A stretch of DNA of 38,081 nt from an uncultured Christensenellaceae bacterium (GTDB taxonomy: Bacteria; Bacillota; Clostridia; Christensenellales; Christensenellaceae): contig CAKROK010000015.1 in assembly GCA_934373295.1 (NCBI GenBank), positions 1 through 38,081 on the forward strand, in the 5' to 3' direction. The notes beneath the pieces were generated by a model that saw only the letters and a program-made list of their open reading frames with translations, ran no database searches and was not told the DNA's origin. The position numbers and the translations under genes were made by a program. How positions within the stretch are numbered: the stretch's first letter is position 1; each line of letters starts with the position of its first letter. Of the stretch, positions 8,581 to 16,394 are shown piece after piece.

Positions 8581-9540
8581 ATGTCAAAATGGCAGATTCC
8601 CGCTAAAGGCGGACATATGGAAGCAGCTGATGGCGTATACTATCAGAACATGACGAATAAGGACGTCGCAGAGAGATTAAAGAAAAACGATGTGATTTTG
8701 ATTCCTGTCGGTTCGACGGAAAACCACGGACCGAATGCGCCTTACGGTGAAGATACATATCTCGATACGAGACTTTGCGAGCAAGTCGCGCTTGCGACGG
8801 GTTGTACGGTTGCGCAGCCTATATGGTATGGCTCACATCCCTATCACCATCTCGGAATGCCGGGCACTATAGTGATTCCTGAAGAAACCCTTGCGGATTA
8901 TCTTTGCTATGTATTTGCCGGCTTCTGGAACGCAGGCTTCAGAAAGATGATCGTGGTTAACGGTCATGGTCAGGATTATGTTATTCCTCTTGCTATACAT
9001 AAGTTCGGCAAGAAGTTCCAGGTTCCCGGTGTTATACTCTATGTTCATTTCTGGAACTGCGCCAAAGAGCTTCTCGATGTTGTGGAAAACGGCGGCCCTT
9101 ATCAGACGCCCTTTATCCATGCGGATGAAGTTGAACAGAGCTATTCTCTCGCACTTTTCCCGGAATTTTGCAAACAGGAAAATGCAGTTGCAACAAAGCC
9201 TTCCCCCATGCTTCCTCCGGGACATATCAACAACTCCGCCGAGCGCGGCATAGGCCCCATAAAGTGGTATAATGCATATGGTTCTGTGGGCATGGAGTGC
9301 ATTTGCACGCCCGAAGGTGTAATAGGCGATCCCACTTTAGCAGATCCTGAAAAAGCAAGACCGGCTATTGAGAGGACGCTTGATTATCTTGAAAAGTTAG
9401 TAAACGATATTCTTGAAAAGTATCCCGCCGGCGAGCTTCCGCCGATAGACAAGGTCACTATGAGAAAGCGTGAAGATATTGAGGCGGTTATCAAGGGGCC
9501 GAATAATGGCGGCCGCCACCTCTACACCCTCACCTACTAA
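8581..9540 (+). CDS. Creatininase-family amidohydrolase-fold protein (possible diketo-inositol hydrolase, IolN-like)
   Basis: This is a 319-aa creatininase-fold metalloenzyme. Metal and catalytic residues appear in PVGSTENHGPNAPYGEDTYLD (Glu, His, Asp), WYGSHPYHHLGMPGTI, VVNGHGQD (His) and HADEVEQS (Glu). The family includes creatininase, pyrimidine deformylases and the 3-dehydro-scyllo-inosose hydrolase IolN. Next to two dehydrogenases and an IolO-like TIM barrel, the last role is favoured. It has an AAAGGAG site and is the last gene of the operon, ended by an intrinsic terminator 8 bases after the stop. True creatinine hydrolysis cannot be excluded, since a creatinase-like M24 fragment begins the window. 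Confidence 0.85.
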   Translation: MSKWQIPAKGGHMEAADGVYYQNMTNKDVAERLKKNDVILIPVGSTENHGPNAPYGEDTYLDTRLCEQVALATGCTVAQPIWYGSHPYHHLGMPGTIVIPEETLADYLCYVFAGFWNAGFRKMIVVNGHGQDYVIPLAIHKFGKKFQVPGVILYVHFWNCAKELLDVVENGGPYQTPFIHADEVEQSYSLALFPEFCKQENAVATKPSPMLPPGHINNSAERGIGPIKWYNAYGSVGMECICTPEGVIGDPTLADPEKARPAIERTLDYLEKLVNDILEKYPAGELPPIDKVTMRKREDIEAVIKGPNNGGRHLYTLTY

Positions 9541-9547
9541 AACACCC

Positions 9548-9581
9548 AACCCCCGTTCGGCTTATCCGTTCGGGGGTTTTT
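9548..9581 (+). terminator. Intrinsic terminator of the sugar/polyol operon
   Basis: AACCCCCG pairs with CGGGGGTT around a 13-base loop that contains a further CGG/CCG pairing, and the stem runs into TTTTT. It begins 8 bases after the creatininase-family stop codon. Confidence 0.9.
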
Positions 9582-9679
9582 AAATGCGGGAGGAAAGATG
9601 AAAATCTTTCAAGAAAAGTGCGTAATGTATCTATATACAGTGTATAATCAAGATAAGAAACAAATAGGGGAGGAATATC

Positions 9680-10150
9680 ATGAAAGCGACAGGGTGCATA
9701 TCATTAATTTTGACGATTCTTCTCATTGCAATGGGCGCGATGGGGATTTGGGCGGAAACGGAGGTTGCCGATAAGAATGACACGAATTCCGTTGTCATTC
9801 GCATCAGCGAGGACGGGCTGCTATACGATTATACGCTTGATGTTGACGGAAAAACGTTTGGAAAGAGAGTTTATGATGGTGTACCCATCTTCGTTGAAAA
9901 TGATCCGATTGAATTCAAGTGGGTAGAGATCGAGCAGGAGCAGGCCGACGAGCTATATGAACTTCTTTTAAAGTCGCGCGGATATCTCGACTTATCAGTG
10001 GATTCCGCCGCGTATGACACCATAACAGAGGGAGTTTTTTACGATTTAAAGTGGTTTTACACTTTTAAAAAGGATGCGATATCGGATGTGAAAAAGCAAT
10101 GCGACGAAATTATTAAAAACGGCAAGGATATAATGGCTGAATGGCATTGA
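9680..10150 (+). CDS. Small exported protein of unknown function
   Basis: This 156-aa protein has a clear N-terminal signal peptide (hydrophobic residues 4-24, possible AxA-type cleavage after GIWA). The mature part is acidic, with short beta-like stretches and a C-terminal helix ending DIMAEWH. No family is recognised. ATG 9680 is preceded by GGGGAGGAATATC, a good ribosome binding site, and a TATAAT lies at 9643-9648 without a clear -35. The C-terminal coding end is echoed in decayed copies just downstream, so this may be the surviving member of a small local family. It is not an obvious lipoprotein. Confidence 0.75.
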   Translation: MKATGCISLILTILLIAMGAMGIWAETEVADKNDTNSVVIRISEDGLLYDYTLDVDGKTFGKRVYDGVPIFVENDPIEFKWVEIEQEQADELYELLLKSRGYLDLSVDSAAYDTITEGVFYDLKWFYTFKKDAISDVKKQCDEIIKNGKDIMAEWH

Positions 10151-10610
10151 TTTCTCTTGTCGCAGGCTGTTACGGGGCCGGTTCAGGTGATTCTATAGGT
10201 AAAAAAGGATATCAGACGCAAAGAGGCTATGCGACAAAATTGTTGAGGCTATGCGACAAAATTGTTGAACATGGCAAAGACATAATGGCTGAATGGTAGT
10301 GATTCCTCTTGCTGCGGGCTGTTACGGGACTGGCTCAGCTGATTCCATAGTAAAAAGCAGAATATCAGATGGATGTAAAAAGCTATGCGGTGAAACTGTT
10401 GAAAACGGGAGACAAAGAGTGCAAATGGCAATATGAGCAACAAAATGAGAAAGCCGCATTGACATTTTTTATGAGGAGTTGCCTTTTCATATGCCGATAA
10501 TAGGCGGATTCATGTGATTCTAAAGTTAAATAAGAGCATGATATCAAATTTAGGGAAGCTGTGCTGCATAATTGCAGAAAAGTGCCGGAAAATACAGGAA
10601 AATCGAAAAA
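10151..10610 (+). pseudogene. Tandem decayed copies of small lipoprotein/exported-protein genes
   Basis: Two adjacent units of about 140-150 bp each read through a lipobox-like start (LVAGCYGAGSGDSI in the first, LAAGCYGTGSADSI in the second). They then run into a tail similar to the end of the preceding gene (LCDKIVEHGKDIMAEW, then LCGETVENG). Neither has a start codon with a ribosome binding site in the right place. A third, weaker unit begins near 10513 and is full of stops. They look like duplicated gene ends joined by internal deletions. No intact gene is seen in this stretch. Confidence 0.65.
10223..10266 (+). repeat. Perfect 22-bp tandem duplication
   Basis: The 22-base unit starting GAGGCTATGCGACAAAATTG occurs twice head to tail (10223-10244 and 10245-10266) within the first decayed unit. 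It changes the frame of the remnant and is probably a recent replication-slippage event. Confidence 0.9.
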
Positions 10611-10632
10611 GAAAAGTAGGAGGAGCTGCAAA

Positions 10633-11133
10633 ATGAAAAAAATCGGATTGATGCTTTTAGCGACGCTCTGTCTCGTTATGGGCTGCCAGAGCGCGGAAAA
10701 GTTGGATTGGGGACTCCCCGAGCAGGTGACGGAGGGACATATAAAGTGCATGGACAATCTCGTCGGCGCGACGACAGGCGCTGTGGAAAACTCGGAGATG
10801 ATTGACGAGTGTGCTGAGTATTATCTGAGCTTATCGGATGAAAAAAAGACGGATATATGGCGGGATGTTCTCGCGTCATATGATAAGAACATCTTCTCGC
10901 TGGGCGAAAATGATAAGACGGCTTTCGGGCAGCTCATGACCGCCTTAGAACAATACGACGTTGCGGAGGGCGGAGATGAGATGGAGGAAAGCAAAAAGCT
11001 GCTTATATATTCGGAGGTCGCGTTTAATAAATTCGGCAATATGCAGAATATCGAGCTGACGAGCGAGCCGACAGTCGAGGAATATAAGGAGGTGTACTCG
11101 ATTTTTTTGGAGTATATCAAAAAGCACGTGTAA
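10633..11133 (+). CDS. Small lipoprotein of unknown function
   Basis: This is a 166-aa predicted lipoprotein, with signal residues 1-17, lipobox LVMGC and acyl Cys at 18. The mature part is acidic and mainly helical, with several Asp/Glu-rich stretches such as EGGDEMEESKK. The start ATG 10633 is chosen because AGGAGG lies about 10 bases upstream and the signal peptide begins there; the longer in-frame ATG at 10561 would add a basic non-signal region. No family is recognised. It follows the decayed lipoprotein remnants and may belong to the same locally expanding group, although similarity is not evident. Confidence 0.75.
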   Translation: MKKIGLMLLATLCLVMGCQSAEKLDWGLPEQVTEGHIKCMDNLVGATTGAVENSEMIDECAEYYLSLSDEKKTDIWRDVLASYDKNIFSLGENDKTAFGQLMTALEQYDVAEGGDEMEESKKLLIYSEVAFNKFGNMQNIELTSEPTVEEYKEVYSIFLEYIKKHV

Positions 11134-11241
11134 AAATATGCATATTAATGAAATAAAATGCCTTAACATCCATGCGCACGGAAAGTCGGGAAACGGCTGT
11201 ATCGTTTTGGTAGAATATAGCCACGGAAAGGGAGTGACACA

Positions 11242-12120
11242 ATGGATTGGATACAGGGCATACAGCGGGCGATAGACTACGTCGAGGCGAACATTACCCA
11301 AAAAATCGATTTTGAAGAGGTGGCGAAGCAGGCCTATTCGTCCTCCTTTCACTTTCAAAGGGTGTTTGGAATACTCTGCGGGTTTTCGCTGGGCGACTAT
11401 ATCCGTATGCGCAGGCTGTCCCTCGCGGGGGAAGAGCTTTCAAAGGGCGATGCGAGGATAATCGACATCGCCATGATGTACGGCTACGATACGCCGGAGA
11501 GCTTTTCGCGCGCCTTTACCCGATTCCACGGAATTTCGCCGAGCGAGGCAAAGCACGGCGGCAATGTCAAGATATTCACCCCTCTGTCCGTAAAATTGAC
11601 ATTGACAGGAGGCAGCAAAATGGATTATAGGATCGAAAAGAGAGACGAATTTAAAGTCGTTTGCGTGAGAAAGAGAGTGAGCAAGCCGCAGTCGGCCAAC
11701 GCGACGCAGGACATCAACGCCATGTGGCAGGAGGCGGGCGCGGACGGCACTATGCGCAGATTGATAGCGTGTATGCCCGAAAATCCCGTTATGAAAGGGC
11801 TATTGGGCATATGCTTTTCCAGTGAGCTTAACGCGAAGCACTTTCCATACGGCATAGGCGTGGAATACGACGGCAGGAAAGTGGACGACGACCTGGAGAT
11901 AGTGACCATCCCCGCGAACACCTACGCCGTTTTCACGAGCAAGGGCAAAATGCCGGATGCGTTCATCGAGACGTATAATCGGATAGTGACGGAGTTTTTC
12001 CCGCAGAGTGCGCAGTATGAATATGCCGAAAATGTGGAGTTTGAGGTCTATTCCTCTCAGGATACGTCCGACCCGAATTATCAATGCGAGATTTGGATCG
12101 CGGTAAATGAAAAAAAGTAA
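11242..12120 (+). CDS. AraC-family regulator with GyrI-like effector-binding domain
   Basis: This is a 292-aa transcription regulator. The N-terminal ~105 residues are the AraC double helix-turn-helix, with FHFQRVFGILCGFSLGDYIRMRRL in the first half and IAMMYGYDTPESFSRAFTRFHGISPSEAK in the second, the classic AraC signature. Residues ~125-290 form a GyrI-like/AraC_E_bind small-molecule-binding domain, ending in the YQCEIWIAVNEKK strand found in this family. This layout is shared by Rob/SoxS-like multidrug or stress regulators in Firmicutes. A GGAAAGGGAG site precedes ATG 11242. No transporter target is adjacent, and the ligand is unknown. Confidence 0.92.
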   Translation: MDWIQGIQRAIDYVEANITQKIDFEEVAKQAYSSSFHFQRVFGILCGFSLGDYIRMRRLSLAGEELSKGDARIIDIAMMYGYDTPESFSRAFTRFHGISPSEAKHGGNVKIFTPLSVKLTLTGGSKMDYRIEKRDEFKVVCVRKRVSKPQSANATQDINAMWQEAGADGTMRRLIACMPENPVMKGLLGICFSSELNAKHFPYGIGVEYDGRKVDDDLEIVTIPANTYAVFTSKGKMPDAFIETYNRIVTEFFPQSAQYEYAENVEFEVYSSQDTSDPNYQCEIWIAVNEKK

Positions 12121-12122
12121 TG

Positions 12123-12250
12123 ATCAGACTGTCGAAAAAGCTCGCCCTTCCGCCCTTTTTCTTCGACTCGGTTCAATCGACGTACTTAAGTACGCCTCAT
12201 TCACCTCGCTCGAAAAATGCCGAAAAATCAAGCCTTTTCGGCAGCCTGAT
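12123..12250 (+). repeat. Dispersed intergenic element, copy 1
   Basis: This ~128-bp sequence directly follows the AraC-type stop codon. Its core (CAATCGACGTAC, palindromic GTACTTAAGTAC, GTACGCCTCATTC, CTCGCTCGAAAAATG) recurs after spoVT at 27544-27658. The ends are imperfect inverted repeats: ATCAGACTGTCGAAAA at the left against TTTTCGGCAGCCTGAT at the right. An inner hairpin TGCCGAAAA/TTTTCGGCA lies near the right end. No coding potential is convincing. It looks like a REP/MITE-like structured repeat that may also act as a transcription terminator. Confidence 0.75.
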
Positions 12251-12321
12251 GGTTATTTCGCTTTTCGAAAACAATTATGAGAAAGGCGTTCTTAAACAAA
12301 AAAAGATTTTAACAGTATCAA

Positions 12322-12342
12322 AGGTCTGCTATATGCAGACCT
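12322..12342 (+). promoter_or_regulatory. Perfect inverted repeat abutting a promoter (candidate operator or weak terminator)
   Basis: AGGTCTGC and GCAGACCT form a perfect 8-bp inverted repeat with a 5-base spacer, ending two bases before the TTGACA -35 of the next gene. It could be a regulator-binding site; the T-run after it is too poor for a good terminator. Confidence 0.5.
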
Positions 12343-12344
12343 AT

Positions 12345-12373
12345 TTGACATTACATTAATCGGCAGATATAAT
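12345..12373 (+). promoter_or_regulatory. Consensus sigma-A promoter of the GNAT-YoaP-SAP gene
   Basis: TTGACA (12345-12350), a 17-base spacer and TATAAT (12368-12373) match the consensus exactly. Transcription would begin near 12380, about 30 bases before the ATG, giving a short leader. Confidence 0.9.
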
Positions 12374-12408
12374 TATATTGTATAAAAATAAATATGCGGG
12401 GGAACATC

Positions 12409-13749
12409 ATGAAATACATGAGAATAACAAAAGAGAATATCGATAAGGAACATATATGCTGCGCAATGTCGGGCAAACAGAGCGCTTTGAAAAAGCAATG
12501 GATGAAAGAGCGCTTTGACGAGGGGCTTGTGTTTTACAGGAGCGAGGAGCGCGGAAAGTGCTTTATAGAGTATATCCCCGCGGAAAATGCATGGGTGCCC
12601 ATCGACGCGCGGGGGTACATGCACATAAACTGCCTGTGGATAGCGGGTTTTATGAAGGGGCAGGGCTATTCCAACGACCTGTTGGATGAGTGTATTCGCG
12701 ACGCGAAAGAGCAGGGCAAAGTCGGGCTGTGCATACTTTCGGCGCAGGGGTGCAAGCGCGAGTTTTTATCCGACCCGAAATACCTGGCGCATAAGGGATT
12801 TGCGGTCGCGGACGAGACGGACTGCGGGATAACGCTCATGTATCTGCCGCTTACTCCCGATGCTCAGCCGCCAAAATTTAAGGAATGTGCGAAGCATCCG
12901 CGCGCCGAGGACGGCGGTTTTGTGATATACTACACCGACCAATGTCCGTTTACGTATTATTGGGTACCGCGGGTGCAGGAGGTCGCGCGTGAGCACGCGA
13001 TCCCGCTGAAAGTCATCCACATCACGGACAGACAGACCGCACAAAACGCGCCCATGCCCGTCACGACGTATGCGCTGTTTAAAGACGGAAAATTCGTGAC
13101 GCAGGGCATACAGTCGGATAAAAAGTTCTTAAAGCTCGCGGGGGATATCGCAATGAACGGGGCGGATGAAATGTGCAAAAGACCCGATTTGACGAGAAAA
13201 ATCAACGCAGATACCTTTCGGGAATATTATTATTTAAAGCAGGAGTTGGCCGAGTTTTGCAGGGAAAACGGACTGGCTGCGGGAGGCTCAAAGGCGGAGC
13301 TGACGGACAGAATAGCGCATTTTCTAAAGACGGGAGAGATTTTGAAGCCATCCGCAAAGAGCAGGAAAGCCGCCGAAATTGGTGCCATAAAGGAGGAAAC
13401 GCCTATCGAGCCGAACATAGTCTGCTCCCAAAAGCATCGGGCGTTTTTTACGGAAAAGATCGGTAAGAGCTTTTCGTTTAACGTTGAATTTCAAAAGTGG
13501 CTGAAGAGCAATGCGGGAAAGACGTATGCGGACGCCATTCAAGCGTATCACGAGATCGCCCGCCGCAGGAAAAAAGGCAGCTCCCCAATCGACCGACAGT
13601 TTGAATATAACGCATATATCCGCGACTTTTTTTCGGATAATCACGAAAAAAGCCTAAACGACGCCATAACCTGCTGGAATTATAAAAAGAACAGACCCGG
13701 ACATAACTGCTATGAGCGAAGCGACCTTGAGGCGCTGGCGGGGCATTGA
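12409..13749 (+). CDS. Multidomain protein: GNAT acetyltransferase, YoaP-like domain, SAP domain and C-terminal DUF6434-like domain
   Basis: This is a 446-aa cytoplasmic fusion. Residues 1-147 are GNAT-like (GFMKGQGYSNDLLDECIRDA is the acetyl-CoA loop and helix). Residues ~160-250 resemble the YoaP-type thioredoxin-like domain, with YYTDQCPFTYYW, where a single Cys replaces a CxxC, and the following MPVTTYALFKDG strand with its cis-Pro. Residues ~275-308 are a SAP DNA-binding helix pair (LKQELAEFCRENGLAAGGSK...LTDRI). Residues ~340-440 match the domain often fused to SAP (DUF6434, from memory), with FxxWLKSN and AITCWNYKKNRPG. The start is ATG 12409 after GGGGGA. Family members usually carry either half, so the full fusion is notable. 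Its substrate is unknown. Confidence 0.85.
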   Translation: MKYMRITKENIDKEHICCAMSGKQSALKKQWMKERFDEGLVFYRSEERGKCFIEYIPAENAWVPIDARGYMHINCLWIAGFMKGQGYSNDLLDECIRDAKEQGKVGLCILSAQGCKREFLSDPKYLAHKGFAVADETDCGITLMYLPLTPDAQPPKFKECAKHPRAEDGGFVIYYTDQCPFTYYWVPRVQEVAREHAIPLKVIHITDRQTAQNAPMPVTTYALFKDGKFVTQGIQSDKKFLKLAGDIAMNGADEMCKRPDLTRKINADTFREYYYLKQELAEFCRENGLAAGGSKAELTDRIAHFLKTGEILKPSAKSRKAAEIGAIKEETPIEPNIVCSQKHRAFFTEKIGKSFSFNVEFQKWLKSNAGKTYADAIQAYHEIARRRKKGSSPIDRQFEYNAYIRDFFSDNHEKSLNDAITCWNYKKNRPGHNCYERSDLEALAGH

Positions 13750-14126
13750 GGAGCGGGGAGAATTATCAGGGGGCAATCTCTTTTATTTTACGAGTTTTCT
13801 TTGATTGAAAGCTTCATTTCTTCAATTGCAAGGCGATGTTTTTCATCTGATAGCCTTTTTCTTTACTTTGGACCCTCCTCCGCTGCGGATGAGGGCCTTT
13901 ATCGCTGTGAACAGCTCCCTGCGCGGGAAGAAATTTTATTCGTATTATTCAAATATAGTTTATCACAATTCATGGGCTATCTCAAAGAGAAAGGTACAAT
14001 AATACTTTGCGTTATGCAAATCTTATGCACTGACTGCTATGGGGTATTATAGACCGGCCGTTTGTCAGAATCGCGTTTGCCATCTATCTTGGGGTGAATA
14101 TAAATGTATATTTATGCAAAAACAGA
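13750..14126. other. Intergenic stretch without a recognisable gene
   Basis: No reading frame here has a convincing start and family resemblance. The only structure seen is a near-perfect 11-bp inverted repeat at 13873-13895 (CCCTCCTCCGC against GCGGATGAGGG), which may help terminate the SAP-fusion transcript. No HicA toxin gene was found on either strand. Confidence 0.6.
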
Positions 14127-14540
14127 TCAGATCTCCGAAGAAGATAGACCCAGCCTGTCGATGATCGCGGCTTCGAGCAGCTTTGAGAGGTTTATTCCCT
14201 CTCTTTCAGCGGCGCGCTTCAGAAAGGCGGGGATAGTGACATTGGTTTTAACGCGGCGGTTATCGTGCTCCGTGACGAGCAAAGCGGGGAATATGCTTAT
14301 GGGCATCACGAGATAATCAGTCTGTGTTTCAGGATCGATGGCGGGATGTGCAGAGGGAGAAGGAAGGGCATCGCCGTCGCACTTCATCCCATAAATATGC
14401 AGCCCCAGCGCCTCGCGCGCGCCGGTATAGGCGGATTCAAGGTTATCGCCGACAGAAATACAGCCGGGCAAATCGGGAAAGTATACGCTGTAGCCCTCAC
14501 CGCACGGCTCAAAAATCGCAAAATATGTCAGCTTTTCCAT
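14127..14540 (-). CDS. HicB-like antitoxin-family protein, apparently without HicA
   Basis: This 137-aa protein has an N-terminal HicB fold (YFAIFEPCGEGYSVYFPDLPGCISVGDNLESAYTGAREALGLHI, about residues 5-50) and a C-terminal ribbon-helix-helix-like DNA-binding segment (RVKTNVTIPAFLKRAAEREGINLSKLLEAAI). In paired systems this family neutralises the HicA RNase and represses its own operon. The start is ATG 14540, placed 9 bases after AAAGGA; the longer in-frame start at 14567 has no such site. No HicA partner is seen within 400 bases on either side. It lies at the leader-distal end of the CRISPR array. A -10-like TATAAT sits on the minus strand at 14604-14609. Confidence 0.88.
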   Translation of the reverse strand: MEKLTYFAIFEPCGEGYSVYFPDLPGCISVGDNLESAYTGAREALGLHIYGMKCDGDALPSPSAHPAIDPETQTDYLVMPISIFPALLVTEHDNRRVKTNVTIPAFLKRAAEREGINLSKLLEAAIIDRLGLSSSEI

Positions 14541-14656
14541 GTAAGACATTCCTTTCGTTAAAGACAAAGATTAGACAGTCCTGCTATTCACATCTACAGT
14601 TTAATTATACGCCTAAATTATATGGGTAACAAGTGGGGGCGACGCCTTTGGCGCGG

Positions 14657-16394
14657 CAACGATAGTCGCATGTGCGGGGAAAGTTCCGGATGATTCGCCG
14701 TGAACGTCATCCACTGCGGATCACCCCCGCGTGTGCGGGGAAAGTTTCAACATGCGCGGCGAGCCGCGAGTGAAGGTAGGATCACCCCCGCGTGTGCGGG
14801 GAAAGTTTGATGTGTACGGCGGCGAGTACAGATTCCGCGAGGATCACCCCCGCGTGTGCGGGGAAAGTGAAGAGAATACGCAGCCTGTAATCCTTAAACG
14901 AGGATCACCCCCGCGTGTGCGGGGAAAGTTCGCTATAATACGTCAATAGCAAATTCGCTATAGGATCACCCCCGCGTGTGCGGGGAAAGTTTTTATTCGC
15001 CTCGTAAAATCGACATATTTTACGGATCACCCCCGCGTGTGCGGGGAAAGTTAAAGCGGCTGCTCGTTTATTGCAAGCTCCTAGGGATCACCCCCGCGTG
15101 TGCGGGGAAAGTTTACACAGACAGGTGTAGATGAAAAATCTCCTAGGATCACCCCCGCGTGTGCGGGGAAAGTGGGTCTACCACGATTCCCAGCAGCGCC
15201 AGCGCAGGATCACCCCCGCGTGTGCGGGGAAAGTCTTCCCGCGCTCCATCGTCAGCTCTATCTGCTTGGATCACCCCCGCGTGTGCGGGGAAAGTCTAAA
15301 AAATTTAAGCATTGGGTGACAAGTGAAGGGATCACCCCCGCGTGTGCGGGGAAAGTGCCCGTACCGCCCTTTGCCACTGGCATTATCTGCGGATCACCCC
15401 CGCGTGTGCGGGGAAAGTATCAGTTTCATAATTCAAAAACTCCTTTATTAAGGATCACCCCCGCGTGTGCGGGGAAAGTAGGGCGGAGGAATACGAGCGG
15501 ACGGCCCGCGAGGGATCACCCCCGCGTGTGCGGGGAAAGTGATTTAAAAGCCGTGGACACAAGAATCCGCGAAGGATCACCCCCGCGTGTGCGGGGAAAG
15601 TGCCTATCCTGCTGCTGTAGTCCGGCTCGCTCGCGGATCACCCCCGCGTGTGCGGGGAAAGTCATCTGCTCGAGCAATAATCAAAGCTCGGACCAGGATC
15701 ACCCCCGCGTGTGCGGGGAAAGTAAAATACCCGCAACCGGGTTAACCTTGCCAGAAGGATCACCCCCGCGTGTGCGGGGAAAGTAGAATACGATTTTTGA
15801 AGAAGATAGTGCAGAAAGGATCACCCCCGCGTGTGCGGGGAAAGTAGCACATTATCACAAAAACGGATGAATACGGAGGGATCACCCCCGCGTGTGCGGG
15901 GAAAGTGAAACTTCAATCTTGATTGGCGATTTGGCAAAAGGATCACCCCCGCGTGTGCGGGGAAAGTGGTCGCCTCGTCCCCCGCACGGGTCGGCGTTTG
16001 GGATCACCCCCGCGTGTGCGGGGAAAGTGAGGTGTAAAATGGCTGTGGCGGGATATATAAAGGATCACCCCCGCGTGTGCGGGGAAAGTTTTTTCTCCCT
16101 CTTTTTTCTATTTTTTGTATTAGGATCACCCCCGCGTGTGCGGGGAAAGTCTTTTTTTTACATCGCCATCATCAGCACGGTAAGGATCACCCCCGCGTGT
16201 GCGGGGAAAGTGATTTCGCGCGATCTATGTAAATGCTTAGAATAGGATCACCCCCGCGTGTGCGGGGAAAGTAAGAAACTTTTATGTATTATGTGCGCAT
16301 TATTAGGATCACCCCCGCGTGTGCGGGGAAAGTCTAACTACGGCGTAACGATACGCCCGGAAGATAGGATCACCCCCGCGTGTGCGGGGAAAGT
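14657..16394 (-). CRISPR. Type I-E CRISPR array: 28 perfect plus 1 degenerate repeat, 28 spacers
   Basis: A 28-base repeat recurs with a 61-base period from 14718 to 16394. On the minus strand it begins ACTTTCCCCGC, has an ACAC loop, then GCGGGGGTGATCC. The 6-bp hairpin CCCCGC/GCGGGG is the Cas6e site and GTGATCC would be the 5' handle, as in the S. thermophilus CRISPR4 repeat. All spacers are 33 bases except two of 34 (14807-14840 and 15357-15390). The repeat at 14657-14684 is degenerate over its first half in plus-strand reading, the mark of the leader-distal end. Transcription therefore runs on the minus strand from the cas2 side, the same direction as the cas operon. Confidence 0.97.

Noticed and set aside
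13811..13900. Minus-strand 30-codon tail (ELFTAIKALIRSGGGSK...) as a decayed gene
   Set aside because: Too short, no recognisable family, bounded by a stop on the upstream side.
13801..14316. Short plus-strand open frames downstream of the SAP fusion and across hicB
   Set aside because: They lack ribosome binding sites and family resemblance, and part of them is antisense to hicB.
14657..16394. Reading the array on the plus strand with a leader at 14.6 kb
   Set aside because: The degenerate repeat is at the 14.6-kb end, the AT-rich leader is at the cas2 end, and the minus-strand repeat carries the expected GTGATCC handle.
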